Assembly (NCBI GenBank): GCA_022453515.1
Contig: JAJNNY010000013.1
Coordinates: 620,001-684,000, forward strand
Direction of reading: 5' to 3'
DNA length: 64,000 nt
Origin: Astrocystis sublimbata
Lineage: Eukaryota; Ascomycota; Sordariomycetes; Xylariales; Xylariaceae
Shown: one piece after another, positions 34,622 to 46,983 of the stretch
Layout: each line of letters starts with the position of its first letter
Position numbering within the stretch: the first letter of the stretch is position 1
Position numbers and translations under genes: made by a program
Notes under the pieces: generated by a model
Database searches by the model: none
Told to the model about the DNA's origin: nothing
The model's input: only the letters and a program-made list of their open reading frames with translations

Positions 34622-37468
34622 CTAATCACCGCTCGCCAGCAAAGTTGTCACCTCTCCTTTGAAGTAGCTCTTTTGTTCATCTGTAAGGATGCCCATCTGC
34701 GCAGGGGAGATGGGGGTATCAGGAACAGGGAGAGGCTGCGGACTGTCCTTAGGGAACAGAGATCCCGAAGTGTCACCGCCCTCTGCGCTAGCCCTCTGAC
34801 CCGTCTTCATGAGTGCCAGCAATGCGAAGTGTCCTCCTACCACAGGTCGCGCCTTGAACTGGGCGACTTCGGCGTAGTCTCCGCGGCCGGTGAGTTCATA
34901 AAAGTCAGAGAAAGCCCCTTCAGTGACCGTCTCGTTGAGCCAGTAAGCTATGGAGTTGATGAACAGTCTTCTGGTGCTGTTATGACAGGCAGCGGCAGTC
35001 CAGATCTGCCAATCGGACTTGGTGTAGTGGGCGCGGTTGTCGAGGGGTATTCCGTACATTTGCGACACGGTTGGATACCAGTCCGATTGCATCGTGTAAA
35101 CAGACTCATTGACCAAACCCATGTTCAACAATTTGTCAAAGTACTGATCGCATAATGTCAGTAATGCGATATAGCACGTAATCAGGAAGGTATCTTACGA
35201 TATTGTATAGTACTAATCACAACGACACGTGTTAGTCACGTCTTCTTTGTGTTCTTTCATAGCATTGTTTTCGAGGGCCTCAGCAGAGGCAAAAGCATCA
35301 AAGAAGAATTCCAGTTTGGAGTGAATCAGAACAGAACAGAACTTACAACCCCAGCTGGAGCGCCATTGGTATGCTAATGTCGTGTGCTTATGACTAGGGT
35401 CAATCGCAAGGTACTCCCATTGGTCGTAATACGACTTTGCCGTGGTGGCATAGTTCTCGACATCAGCAGTGCTGTTAGCCACCTCGGCAATATAGGACAT
35501 GGCCTGCAAGCTAACGATGCCTTTGATTGCAAGATTGGTCTGGTTCAATAGTGTTCCGGCAAAGTCATCTGTACTAAGCTGCTTGTCGGGAATAAGCGAG
35601 AAGTTCATCAGGTAGTAGGCGAATTGCCTCAAAAGCTCATAATGACTATTTAGCCAGGCGGTGTCTCCTGTGAACTTGTAGTAAGCGTAACTCATAATGA
35701 TAAAATTTGCACTTTCTTCAACCGGCATGTATTCGTCGGCCCCATCGACGTGTCCAGTTGCATTCGGAAAGTGAGTACCAATGTCATGGATACAATAATT
35801 ATTGGGATAGAATTTCCCTTCCTGGTATTCGTATAGAGGCTGGAGGGAATAGCGGAGCAGATTTGGATTGGCGTACAGAAAGAAGGGTGATGTTGGGTAT
35901 AGAACATCCACAGTGTTGACGTTGCCATTACTTGATATTTCCTTTTGGAAGATCAAAGGGTCCTGGCTCGTCGTGTTAGGATCCTGAGCAAAGACATAGG
36001 CTCCCATGATCTGCCGCGCTGATAGCGCAATGATCGAGTAGTAGGACTCTGCCTCTGAAATATAAGGAACAGATACACCTGTCCAGTTGGAGGGTTCCAG
36101 GTACCCGTAAGCATTGGCACTATCGAAGATGTAGTGTTGGCCGTATTGATCAGTTCCATTGGTAGGTGCGTGACGGATATCCCTTGCAATATTGCCGTAA
36201 CCCTGCGCTTCCGCACCCTCATAGAAGTCCTTGATATCAGCTTTGATTTGTGTTTCGAACATGTTGCCAATGCTTTGCACCGCGTCGTGGTCTTCCCAGT
36301 GAAAGCGTATCATTGCGTAAAGGTCGCCATAGCACTTGGACCACCAAGGCGCCAGTTTCGCCAGACCATCATCGGTGATGAACTGTATGATAGGGTCCTG
36401 AACGGACCCAACCGTGTATCTGACTGACTGCTCACTGACAACGCCAAAGTCGTGTGCGAAGGCAAAAACAGGCGTGTGATCTCCGACGTCGGTAGTGAAA
36501 GACGAGGCGTTGTTGCTCAGAGTACGGTTCTGGAGAAACGCCAAACGAACAGACGACGACTCCCCGCACTCGAAGGAAAATGAGCCCGCACCGGATGGGC
36601 TAGTGGTGTAGGCTAAATCACCCCATTGAGGTAGCTCGGAATCCTCGCCAAAGACCATCTGCGTCAGTCGAAACTGTTGCCAAGTGAAGAGATCGTCGGC
36701 AACTGCGGAAGACTCGCTAGTGGCGTTGACAGTTACGGTATTCTTTTTCAGAAACCAGGATAGTTCTTCTCGTTTGTTTATACCGAGCCACATTGAGTTT
36801 ACATCCGAATAAAATCGTATGTGATGCGCTTCGCCATCCTGTGAGATTGGAGTTCAGTGGCCGTCACCATATCATGTTCCCTTCCACGTGAATGGCGGGC
36901 ATTCGATTAGTCCCCATGTGGAGCATAAATGGAAATTTTATGAAGATGTGCATCAGATAAGACGGGAATGGAGAGTACTCGAAAGCAGACTTACGTTGGA
37001 GCGAACAGTCGTTGTCAGATAACTGAGTGGGATCGAAGAGCGACATACATCTTTCGGAGTGACTGGCGATAGGAAACTGGCGGTTATAGTGACAGGTCCT
37101 GCTTCAAAAGTGAAGTTCGATGCCTGGGAATCAAACGATACCGCCAGTGGCACCGCCGAGGTGTATTGCGTTTCTTTTGGGAGGTCCTTGTTGGTACTTC
37201 CAAGATATTCATAGGCAATGTCGTCCACTACAACTACCCCTTCCCATCCGACAGATGCGAATGTCCAGAATTTGGGTGTTTGGCTGTTGAGTGTTTTGCC
37301 AGATGCAGTATCCCCAGCGTAGACATTATTGTATGGATTTCTAACGGCGAGCGGTACAGCTGGAGGTCTCAATGGCGAATAGGACGCATTATGGCCTCCC
37401 AACCCTTGCAATATTGACCCAAGAGCTGGAATGGCGCACAGAAGCAGTCTGGGAGTAATCATATACAT
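34622..37468 (-). CDS. Secreted glutaminase A-type protein (GtaA family)
   Basis: A predicted extracellular enzyme of the fungal glutaminase A family, which deamidates glutamine. Four exons, 37468-36995, 36838-35347, a 14-nt micro-exon 35212-35199, and 35143-34622, give about 833 residues. The N-terminus (MITPRLLLCAIPALGSIL) is a signal peptide. Family landmarks in order: PPAVPLAVRNPY; the central beta-rich part; SEAESYYSIIALSARQIMGAY; DIGTHFPNATGH; MPVEESANFIIMSYAYYK; and, after the micro-exon, the YTKSDWQIWTAA segment and a C-terminal helical part. The frame only passes from SSWG into LLYNIYFDKLLN if the 14-nt exon is used. Many potential N-glycosylation sites fit secretion. Not obviously linked to the cluster. 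Confidence 0.9.
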
Positions 37469-40233
37469 GTTGTAGTTTTGCATATAATGATGTGGCAATG
37501 ACGATATCACGACCTACCTATCGGGTTGTCGGGCTAGGTTTTATTTGAGCATCACCACTTTGCAGCTTGGAGAGGATACCGGTACCGGGTGCGTCGGTTA
37601 AATGGGATGGCGCGATCATGAGTGTTGGAACCAACAGTCGCTGCTTCCTAGGTGGTTCGATGGCGTCAATATAGGACCTACTTACCTCTATGTAGTAGTG
37701 GCTGCTATAGCTGCATGGCGACGAAGTCCTGGCAGTTCATTTGAGAAGGTACGTAGATGGTGGAAAGTGTGACGATTCCTGCGTAGACAGAGAGACATCA
37801 GTATTGTCTGCACCCTTATGACTGATACATGGGGGAGGGGGGTACACGCCTCTTCACTTATAAATATAAATATTGGGGACATGGTATAGATTACTCCGAG
37901 ATTGAATACTCCTGGGCCAAGAATAGGTGCGCACATACCAACACCACCATGTTGATAAAGTGGTGTGGCAATACATGTAATACAAGCATCAGTACTTCAG
38001 GGGAGCGATTGGTCCACGTGCTCGGTTGCCATAGTCACTGCGTTCCCGAAACCCATTATGTGATACAAACAAATACTGCGATACCAAGAGTTCCGAATAT
38101 CAGTTGGCACTGCATTCAGCGGTAACATGCAGTACGTCTACTAGGGTTATCTTGAAATCATCCCGAATGTACTACGACCGAAGTGCGTCCAACCACTAAT
38201 CGCAGAGTTGTGTGTATGAAGAGAGTAACTGATAGCGAAGCCTTCCGGTGAGACCAATCGCGCTCGATTAATATACTCTCACTAGTTATTGAGTTGTTGT
38301 ATGGACAACGCTGTTGAGGATTAAAAATTTAATAGCCAGCAAGAGGCCTTTCAGCGTATCTATGCCCTTGGAAGTCTCATAGGCAACAGAGCCGCAATGG
38401 AGCATTGCATGCAGCAGCCTTCCTATTGGCATATTGGCTTGTTGGTATACATGGTCTATTCTATCGTGTGCGTAAGACTTTGCGAGAGGGACGTTGCCTA
38501 CATAATGAAACAAACCACCAAAAAGATTTCAGAAAAATCGGGCTTTGGTCCCAAACCGGATTGTCAAGATGTTTTGTCAACAGACAACCAACCGCCCCTT
38601 GAAGTCAATTACGCAACATTGGTAGTTGCTCGATTGCATTCGAAGTTAAAGCATGTGTGTTGGGGTCTGGGGACAGGTATCCAGGTAGCTGAAGATTGAA
38701 ATTTTCATGGGTTGCAGAGCAGCGAGTCGATGCGTTTGATGATGTTGTAATTAAGTAGATATTGTCATTCCGAATAATCATACGACGCATAGTAGATTCA
38801 AGGTCCGATGAGAACCATCATGGATTTTATGAAAACCCTTGCAAATTGAGGTCTTCAGTTGGTTTGGAATTGAAGTACACCACACCATGACCCCTCGTTC
38901 TTGGCCCACTGCTAAGCGTGACTGACACCATTGTTGTGAAGCGACTGCTCGGACGGGAACTACATGGCGCAGCGCACATTGATGATAAGACGCAGGCAAA
39001 CGCGCGTCTTTTATGACAAGAATGGAGCTATCGTGCCTGATTGCCGTAGAGTTACCAATTGTCTGTCGCTTTGTGCATGTTCAGCATATAACAGATATCG
39101 CTATACATGCAGATGATATACTAACGGCCCGGCCGAAGCGATGTCATCTACGGAGTATACAAGCGAAATTTCCTTGCGTCGTAAATCACATTAATCAGCG
39201 AGAGAAAAACAAGAAACAAGGTGTGATCGATACATATTAGTTCCGCTCTTCCATCGCTGAAACGATAGTAGAACTTTTATCGACGGTATGAATAATGGAC
39301 GAGGATCTCGAATTTGCGCACATAGCAATAGATGCTTAATAGTGCTATCATAGCGATCAGGGCTCACCGAAGTCTCAACACAGCAAAGGGTTTGTGTGAT
39401 TTGTGCTACCAGGTAATCGCCAAGGTTGGGGGGAAGGGGGGGGGGATGTTGAGGGCAATAATTGATGTTGCATACCAACACCCCCGCGACTTCGCCTGAG
39501 CCTATCAATTGGTGTAGAAGTGAATCATTCCGGGTTGGGTCAAGGTACATGAGCTACCGCGGACACCTAAGAATAGCGCTGGGATAAATGTCCGATGCCC
39601 AATTTTAAGCATTTTCAAAATCAAACATGCCGGTTCGATTTGAGGCTGATATTTTGTAACTCGGTCGCGGGAGTTGGACACAAGTCCGATGGGCAGTGGC
39701 TGACTTACCCTTGCGCATTCAATGTTGACCCAGCCTCTATCAAGGATGGGTGGCGAGCTTATTGCAAGGCAGCTGAATGCGAAGGTCCTTGTCTCTCAAA
39801 TGGGGCAATATACACTGCAGACTCGGGACTCAATCATCTGCCAGGGCGCCAAGCAGTGCGACAGTCACAGGGCATTGGAGAAGTAGTTGACGTCGAGATC
39901 TAGATCCAGCTGTACAATTGATGTGGTAGAATGGAGTAAAATGGGCAAGGGTTTTGGGAAAGGGTGCAGATCTCCAACGGCTGTTCCCGATATTTACTAC
40001 CTATGTACTAAGTAGGTAGGTTAAGTAGATTTACGTAAAGAAAGCTCCGGTGCACTAGATCGACCTCGGGCTTTTGTAGTTCGGCATCGGTCTTTACGCT
40101 AGCCAATCTCGGGTTTAAGCTGAAGAGCGAACTTGACTTCAGCTGATGGTTCGAATCTGGCTCAATTTCAACTCATCAATCGCGTGAAATACCTGAATTG
40201 GACTTATACGGCGATAATACTTTCATCTTCGTG
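37469..40233. other. Intergenic stretch, 2.8 kb
   Basis: No gene I can support. It holds the promoter of the glutaminase-type gene and of the Zn2Cys6 gene at 40234, a poly-G tract near 39428-39444, and a TAGGTAGG run near 40013-40020. One 102-codon frame at 39595-39903 has a cysteine-bearing, protein-like middle but no start context or relative I recognise. Confidence 0.45.
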
Positions 40234-43200
40234 ATGGCCGAGAATCTTAATTCCGCACCTCGCAAACGCCAACGCCACCGAGCCGCCAAAAGCTGTGAGC
40301 CATGCCGCTCTCGTGAGTCTCCCCTCTCCTGTGCCACCATAGCACCGAGTGGCATGTGGCATGCAGTGAAACGCTCTTGATCGAGTTTCGAGTTTCGATT
40401 CTCGTGGATATGATATGTCTAACTTAATTCATCAGGAAAGATCAAATGCGACCGGGGCTTGCCGTGCAGACCGTGTCTAAGATCACGGGCATCTTTGCTA
40501 TGCAATTACAAGCCCGATACGCCGGCCTCTCCCAAATCTTTACAGGGCCATACTCCCACTCAACGTGAAAATGAACAAGAAGCTGACGTGCTTTCCGGCA
40601 CACCCGCAACATACCGGAGCGAAGAAGTGCCAAATCCACTCGAACCCCTTTCTATCGTATCTGAGGGCCAAGAGCCACCAGCATCGAGCTTATCACAACG
40701 AATCAGTGTTTTAGAGAACCTGTTTAAGCAGTCCGGGCATGAATCTTGTCGAAATACCTCTTCCAAAGATTTAGAAGCGAGGATATCGAGAATCGAGCAA
40801 CGCATAAATACTTCGGCATCCCAGCCCAACGCCCCAGATAAATCCGAGCTTCGGGTCAAGCTACCATGTCCACATCTGCGGCCCGAACATGAGAAGACCC
40901 GGCTCTTTGGGAAGTCTCACTGGATACACTCACTCGATCAGGTATGATGCGAATTTACCAGCCGTATCATGAGCAGATAACTAATCAGAGATCTATCTAT
41001 TAGTTCAACATCCTCTCGCAGATGCAGTCGAAGCCTTACTCAGTCGTCGACGGAGTTCAGGGGCAGGCGAACGGGGGCATGTTGGAAGCCGCCAACGCAC
41101 GTCGACGCGCCAAAACCCGCGGTGTGAAGCTGCTCCACGAGCCCATGCCTGGGCTACGAGAGAGTATCCCATCAAAGGAGGTCTGTGATGAAGCAATTGA
41201 TGGCTATCTCCGTACCTTTGAGCCGATGTTTCGTATACTTCACCTACCGACCTTCTTGAAGGAATATGACGCTTTCTGGACTCGGGCGGAACCAGCGGAA
41301 ACTGAGTTTCTCATGAAACTGATAATGGTACTCACTATCGGCGGTATCTTCTTACCAGACAGATCTATTGCGAATGATATCAAGAGAACGGCGCGGAATT
41401 GGGTATATGCTGTACAGTGGTGGCTCATGGGCCCTACGGTAAGATCTCAAGCACGCACACGCAAGCAATCACGTCACTTTCTTTAGCTGTATGACATGAA
41501 GCGATTTTGAAATTTCTGCCTTATGCAACGCCGGAACCTCAATCAGCTTACATGAATCTAGGAACGCGACGCCATGAGCATCGACGGAATACAAGTATTC
41601 TGCCTCTTACTACTTGCCCGCCAGACCAACGCGCTGGGCGGAACTGCATCAGTCATGACCGAGGCACTGTCGAAGCTTTCTTTCACAATTGGCCTTCACA
41701 TCGATCCTCGATACCACTTATCCATCACACCCTTCGAGTCCGAGTTGCGTCGCCGTCTCTGGCTTACGGTTCTCGAGCTGACGGCCATCACCTCGCTGAA
41801 CTCGACCCTTCCGCTGCTCTTGGTGCCTGGCGACTACCACGTGCCTCTTCCATCCAACATTGCCGACTCGGAACTAGGCACACCTATAGGCACGACGACC
41901 TCCGGTATCGAGACAGAGAGGGCCCAACAAGACCAGGGGAGCAACAACAACCGTAACAAGTACGGGAACATAGACTGCTCAGTCCAGCTCCTGCTCGCGA
42001 AATCCCTGCGCCTACGCACGCAAATCATCCGCGAGCTGAACGACTCGAGCCGCGAAGCCAGCTACGACAAGGCCATTGCGCAATCCAGGAGTCTGCAGGC
42101 ATATTGCCGCGAGCTCGCAGCGGCACTCCAGACCACCTCCACCTCCCACTCTTTGCTCACGAACCAGAACCCCGACAAAGGAAACAGAAACAAAAGCGCA
42201 AGCACCTTCCACCACAAGTTCCTGGACACCTACCTCCGGCGCCTCATCCTCTTCCTGCACCGGCCCTTCGCGCACAAGGCGCGGCGCGACCACCGCTTCC
42301 TGCTTTCGCGCAAGATGTGTCTCGAGTCCAGCCTCGTCATGGCCGCGCATGCCGAGGCGATGGATCTGTCTGCAAGAAGTGAGGATAGAGAGCCAGTGGT
42401 GGCGGTGGCAGATGATTATGCCTACAGCTGCATCTCCGGAGGCGGGATGTTCAAGGGCGCGATGAGCCAGGATGTTATAATCACCGTTTCGCTCGAGATC
42501 GTGACGCAGCTTGAGGAGATGCAGGAACTTGCACAGTTAGAGGGACAAGTACAGTCAAATCTACAGGAACAACAACGGCAACAACAACCTCAGCGAGAGG
42601 GGTCTGCACCCCTCCCCCAAGCAACACCAAAACCCAAAGACCCCCTCTCCGCCCTCCACCACTCCCACCGCGCCCCCCTCCTGCGCTACCTCGCGCACGC
42701 ACAGGCGCAGTGGCGAGAGGTGATCCGGCTGGGCCGGCCGAGTCTGAAGCAGTATCTCTTCGTGTCCTGCATGCTGGACTACATTGCCGCGCTGGAGAGT
42801 CAAAGCACCGACTCATACCAACACAAAACCCAACCCCCCCGGGAAGCAAAGGCCGCGATGCTGGAGACTGTGAAGAGGGTTGTGAGGGAGTGCACGGTTA
42901 TGCTGAGGGAGTCGGATGCTTATAGGGTTGGGAGTGGAAATGAAAATGGAAATGGAAATGGAAATCCTGATGATGTTGGGGGTGGATGGTTTGGTGGTGG
43001 TGGTGGTGGTGGTAGTGAAGTGCCGCTTGACGAGCTTGATTTTGGCGGGTTTGATACCATGGCGCTGTTTGGGTTTGATTTCAATGCGTTGGTGAGTACT
43101 TCCCCTTCGTTCCGTTTCCGTTTCTTTCCTTTTCGTGCTCCTCCCTGTCTTGTTTGAGGGTATGTATGGCTGGCTGGCTAACTTTTGGACGTCCACTGGC

Positions 43201-43291
43201 ACAGAATCCTACATTCGAATTGGATATGCCTGGTTGGGTGGATATGGAGTTGGACATGTCCGGCACAGGTGATGTTCAGAATTTCATCTGA
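40234..43291 (+). CDS. Large Zn2Cys6 transcription factor with fungal-specific TF domain
   Basis: A nuclear regulator of about 878 residues. Five exons, 40234-40312, 40436-40941, 41004-41438, 41562-43091 and 43205-43291. The zinc cluster is split by the first intron: CEPC before it, then KIKCDRGLPCRPC and a distal Cys near residue 49; cysteines at about 21, 24, 31, 37, 40 and 49. A middle homology region begins near residue 240 (YLRTFEPMFRILHLPTFLKEY), typical of the Fungal_trans domain. The C-terminus is acidic with Asn/Gly repeats (42940-43015) and ends in a short acidic exon. Target genes are unknown; it is about 10 kb from the PKS-NRPS cluster and probably unrelated to it. Confidence 0.88.
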
Positions 43292-43664
43292 CCTACCTAA
43301 TGAGGGTTGGGAATTGGACCATAAGTGTATGCATGCATGAATGTACGATTTACACAATGGAAAACCGGCCAGCGAAGGCCAAATGATTATGCGGTGACGG
43401 AAGAGGCGGGTAGATATCTATCTGTTTAACCGTTCAGCAACGGAGCGTTCAGATCAATGTACATATATACAGTATAATCAGTACCATGATATGCCGTGAC
43501 TCCTTAATTCTCCAAATAGCGATATTGAGCTGTCGTATATAAGATGGTGGAATGCACTATCACCAATACCTCGCCAGCATAACCCAAGCTCGCTTCATGT
43601 CTTCCTATTCGTCTTCAAAGACAACCTCGGCATAACGCAACGCAGCCAAGCCAGATAGGTCCAA
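43292..43664. other. Convergent intergenic stretch
   Basis: 373 bp between the stop codons of the Zn2Cys6 factor and the ESCO-type zinc-finger gene. I looked here on the minus strand for a missing acetyltransferase exon and found no open frame long enough. Confidence 0.5.
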
Positions 43665-44784
43665 TCATTCATCTACCTCCCTACTCCGATCCCGCACCGC
43701 CTTCTTCAGCGCAGCAGCATGTCTCCGCGCATGGTACTTGACGTCCGTCTCGTGGAGGTGGTTATACAGCATGCCGCACTCCCTGCACTCGGTGTAATGC
43801 GCCTCGTGCATCGAGAGGCTCAACGTCGTCTGCACCGAGGCCTGTGGCGCTGGTTTCTGCTTCTTTTTCTCCCGCTGATCGGGTCTGTTCTCTTTTTGCT
43901 CTTCCATGTTGCCGTCGAGTCGAGGTTTGCTCTTTGTACTTGTGGTTGGTAGATTTAGGTTCGGGTTCAGGTTTGGGTTGTCGTGTGCCAATTCTGATAG
44001 CGGAGCAAGTGGTCTGTCGCGTATCCTTCTTTTCCGCTCTGTGCTTGTGTCTGTGGTTGTGCATGTGCCTCTTCTGTCTCGCATGCTATCATGTCTCTGA
44101 CGCTGTTCCTCGCTCTCGCTGCTTGCCCCTTCATTTCCGCTTTCCTCTTCATCTTCGGCTTCCTCGTCTACTCGCTGCGCCACAATGCGTGTCTTCAGTC
44201 TTCGCACCCTCCTCTTCCTAGTAGAGAAGGTGATCATCGGAGGCGAAGACGGCGGGGTGATGGTAAGATCATTAGATTCTGACACTGGGTCGGAGGAGGG
44301 TTCTGGTTCTGAGGAGGGCGCAATGACCGGCAGTTGGTGTATTTTTGGTGCGAAGTAGGCCATGATTGTGCCCTTCTTCGGGGTTGGTAAGGGTAACTCG
44401 TTTGCGTTGGCACCTGGTGCGGACGCCAATGATTTGGCATTGTGTTCGTTCTCTTTGTCACATTCTTGTTTACGTTGCGAAGAAGCGATGCTCGATTTAG
44501 CTTCAGCAGCCAAAACCGTGGGAGTTGGAGCCTTGGAAGCGTCGGCAATGCATCGTCGCTTCGGCGCGGGCTCGGCGGTCTCTGAGAATGTGCGTTTGCT
44601 GTAAGTGCGGAGAGGTCGCCGGCGGGATTCCATGGGACTCGACTTCAGCGTGGAGATGTAGGGACGTTCGGGCTTCCTTGGTATCCTGTAGGTTTCCAAC
44701 AGCGGTCAGTGGGAGTTCACTGCAGGTTTGAGAGTCTTGCGCCTACCGCGATATCTCCTTTGGCAGTACGCTTTGGGATTCCAT
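43665..44784 (-). CDS. ESCO-type C2H2 zinc-finger protein without acetyltransferase domain
   Basis: Resembles the N-terminal part of cohesin acetyltransferases (Eco1/ESCO). My model has exons 44784-44747 and 44685-43665, about 352 residues; a single-exon start at 44633 (322 residues) is also possible. The N-terminus holds LRTYSKR and a basic KRRC patch. A KGTIMAYF segment near residue 120 resembles a PCNA-interacting (PIP) box. The middle is acidic and disordered. The zinc finger near the C-terminus (TECRECGMLYNHLHETDVKYHARRH) has the ESCO C2H2 spacing. The acetyltransferase domain that normally follows is absent and the protein stops about 20 residues later. It may be a split or reduced family member. 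Confidence 0.75.
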
Positions 44785-45333
44785 TGGGGATATGAGAGGT
44801 GATTTAAGACTCCAGCATGTGGTCAAGAATACGACGTCAAGGAAGTTCAATGGGAAAAAAAATATTATGGAATATGTAGAATATGAGGTTCATCAATGGT
44901 TGTTAGCCAAGAAGAGTACGTAGTCTAGAATGTATGAATTGCCATGTCGGGGCTGGGTCGCTGGGTCGCAGTGCGCGGGCGCAATGTGCCCAGAGCGCGT
45001 TAATGGGGAAAATATGGGTGGGTGCAATGGGCAGATCGAGACGCGTCGCGACGTGGGGCATTTTGTGCCAAGCGTGTCGCGAACGTGGGGTGACGTAGAG
45101 CTTAGGTAGCTACTGTGGCCCCATAATTATTCATGAGGCACCTATGATAGGTACCTAGGTACATGTTTGCAATCATGGATCTCAAAGACGAATTACCGAA
45201 TTGGAAGTGTACTTTCTCTCTCTTTGAAGAAATGCAAGGCTAAACCGCTATTAAAATCAGATGTATGTGATGTACAGAGTTTGGTGGTACAGGTAGTGTA
45301 AAGGTTTTGAGGTGCACAGTGATTGATCATCGA
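44785..45333. other. Intergenic stretch
   Basis: 549 bp holding the promoter of the zinc-finger gene and the 3' flank of the VMA12-like gene. A GATAGGTACCTAGGTAC run lies near 45146-45162. No gene seen. Confidence 0.45.
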
Positions 45334-46251
45334 TCAAGTCTGTGTTTTTATCCTCTTCCGCAGATTCGTTGTCGGGTCATCCGAAGGCTCACGGGAGTTG
45401 CCATTTGACTCGTTCCTCGTCGTCACCACCAGCGTCTTATCGTCCTCCTCACCAACAACCCACGTCTTGACAACCTCTTGAACCTCTTTCATTGCAGCCT
45501 GCTGCTTTTCGCCCTGTGACATCCTCCACGTGTATGCCGAGTATACAACAACTTCAGTGACTCCGACCAGGATCGCTCCGCCCAAGCTGAGGAACAGCCG
45601 GGTCGACACGGGCCACCATTGTGCGAGCTTCCAGAGCGCGGCGCCGCAGCCGAGGACGCTGAGGAGCAAGTTGAAGATGAGCGTGATCTGCTTCTGCACG
45701 TCGCCGAACTCGATGTCGTCGCCTTCCTCGTCCGACTTTTTTGATGGTTTGTTTACTTCGGCAAACGCATGCGCCATGGGCGCCAGGGGAAATCGTTGGG
45801 CAAAGGTCTCTCTCGAAGGCGCCGTTCGTACCATGCGCTCGTAGGATCGCTCCTCCTCGTCGCGTCGAAGTCTCGCCATGAGTTCCTTATACTCGTTGGT
45901 CTATTATCTGGTTAGCAGTTTGCCATGTTTATCACCCATACGTATTTGCCGGGTCAGACACACAGGCTCAGGTTTCGGGGGCGGCGGAGGTATGTAGAGA
46001 TGGGAGCCACGGAGCATCTCCTCCAGCCTGAAGCCCGCATGACCATTGGCTTTTAGCGACTTGATGGTCTTGAGGATCTGTCCATGGCTGATGGGATTGC
46101 CTATGACAGGATCCTTCATGCTGGGTTCTTCGACTTGGATGGTTTGTGATTGTGTTTCCTCGCTCGTCGCATCGTTGGACTGGCTGGAGTGTGCGGGCTC
46201 AAGCACCAAGAGCGCCTCCACCATGGGAGCGGTCATCGTAAGAAGCACCAT
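45334..46251 (-). CDS. VMA12: V-ATPase assembly factor, VMA12-like
   Basis: An endoplasmic-reticulum membrane protein that helps assemble the V0 sector of the vacuolar proton pump (VMA12/VPH2/TMEM199 family). Exons 46251-45964 and 45900-45334 join at phase 0 to give about 284 residues. The N-terminus is MVLLTMTAP. The family signature NEYKELMARLRRDEEERSYERM runs just after the splice site, followed by a DDIEFGDVQKQITLIFNLLLS segment. Two TM segments lie at about residues 180-195 and 205-225. The C-terminus is hydrophilic and ends in a basic tail. It is divergent from COQ1 across 732 bp. Confidence 0.87.
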
Positions 46252-46983
46252 GTTTGCGCAGGATCGAGTGCAGTGTTGGAGTCAGTTGTATCATTGCAGA
46301 ACAGGTGGAAGGCTCGTGGCATAGGGGTGCGGCCGTAAATAGGATGTCCTGTAACGACAGGCTGCCTGGCCGCAATCCACTTTCCAAGATTGAAGATGGC
46401 TCGAGCTTAACGTCATAAATTGTCATAACGCATAACATCGGGGCTGCTGGGGCTGCCGGGGCTTTCGTCAGCGCTCACCCTAGCAACGGGCGCTGAGCAA
46501 GCGGCCGAGGGTCATCAAGCCACAGATACTAGCCACCGCCACATACAGCGTGGTACAGGCACAATCCATGCAGTGTCCAGCGGGCAGATGGGCATTCTTC
46601 CGATGTGCGCTAACCTAGCTAGGATAGCTGGTTTTTTTTATTTCCTCGTGGGGAACGAGATCGAGAATAGTGACTCGGTATCATCCGGCGAGGCACGAGG
46701 TGGACGATACCAACGGCCCAGTGGGAGATAATTGGGAGACAGCAGCATTGCCGTGACCAACAAGTCACCCACCACCTACCCTCGTTATACACCAACATAT
46801 CGCAACAGTCGAGTCGAAGCCAACAACTTCCCCTCCCGGTCCCGATTCCGGTCTCGCCAAGATTCCCATGCTCGCATAGCTTCGTCCGACAACCCAGCGA
46901 GACAATTGGAATTGGGCATTGGAAGTTAGAGACTGGATATTGGGTCTTTGCGACCACGATCCCGGTCCTCATCCCGCTAAACG
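46252..46983. promoter_or_regulatory. Divergent promoter region of VMA12-like and COQ1-like genes
   Basis: 732 bp between the two start codons of housekeeping genes. An open frame on the minus strand at 46619-47140 runs into COQ1 antisense and is not credible. No specific site recognised. Confidence 0.45.

Noticed and set aside
39595..39903. 102-codon open frame with protein-like cysteine-containing middle
   Set aside because: No recognised relative, no convincing start context or splice partners; left as possible only.
40141..40165. GGTTCGAATC, resembling a tRNA T-arm
   Set aside because: No matching acceptor, D or anticodon stems could be folded around it.
42012..42849. Antisense open frames in the large Zn2Cys6 gene
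   Set aside because: GC-rich shadows of the coding exon; no motifs.
44634..44699. TTG-initiated extension of the ESCO-like ORF
   Set aside because: TTG is not a credible start here; a spliced ATG exon at 44784-44747 or the internal ATG at 44633 explains the frame better.
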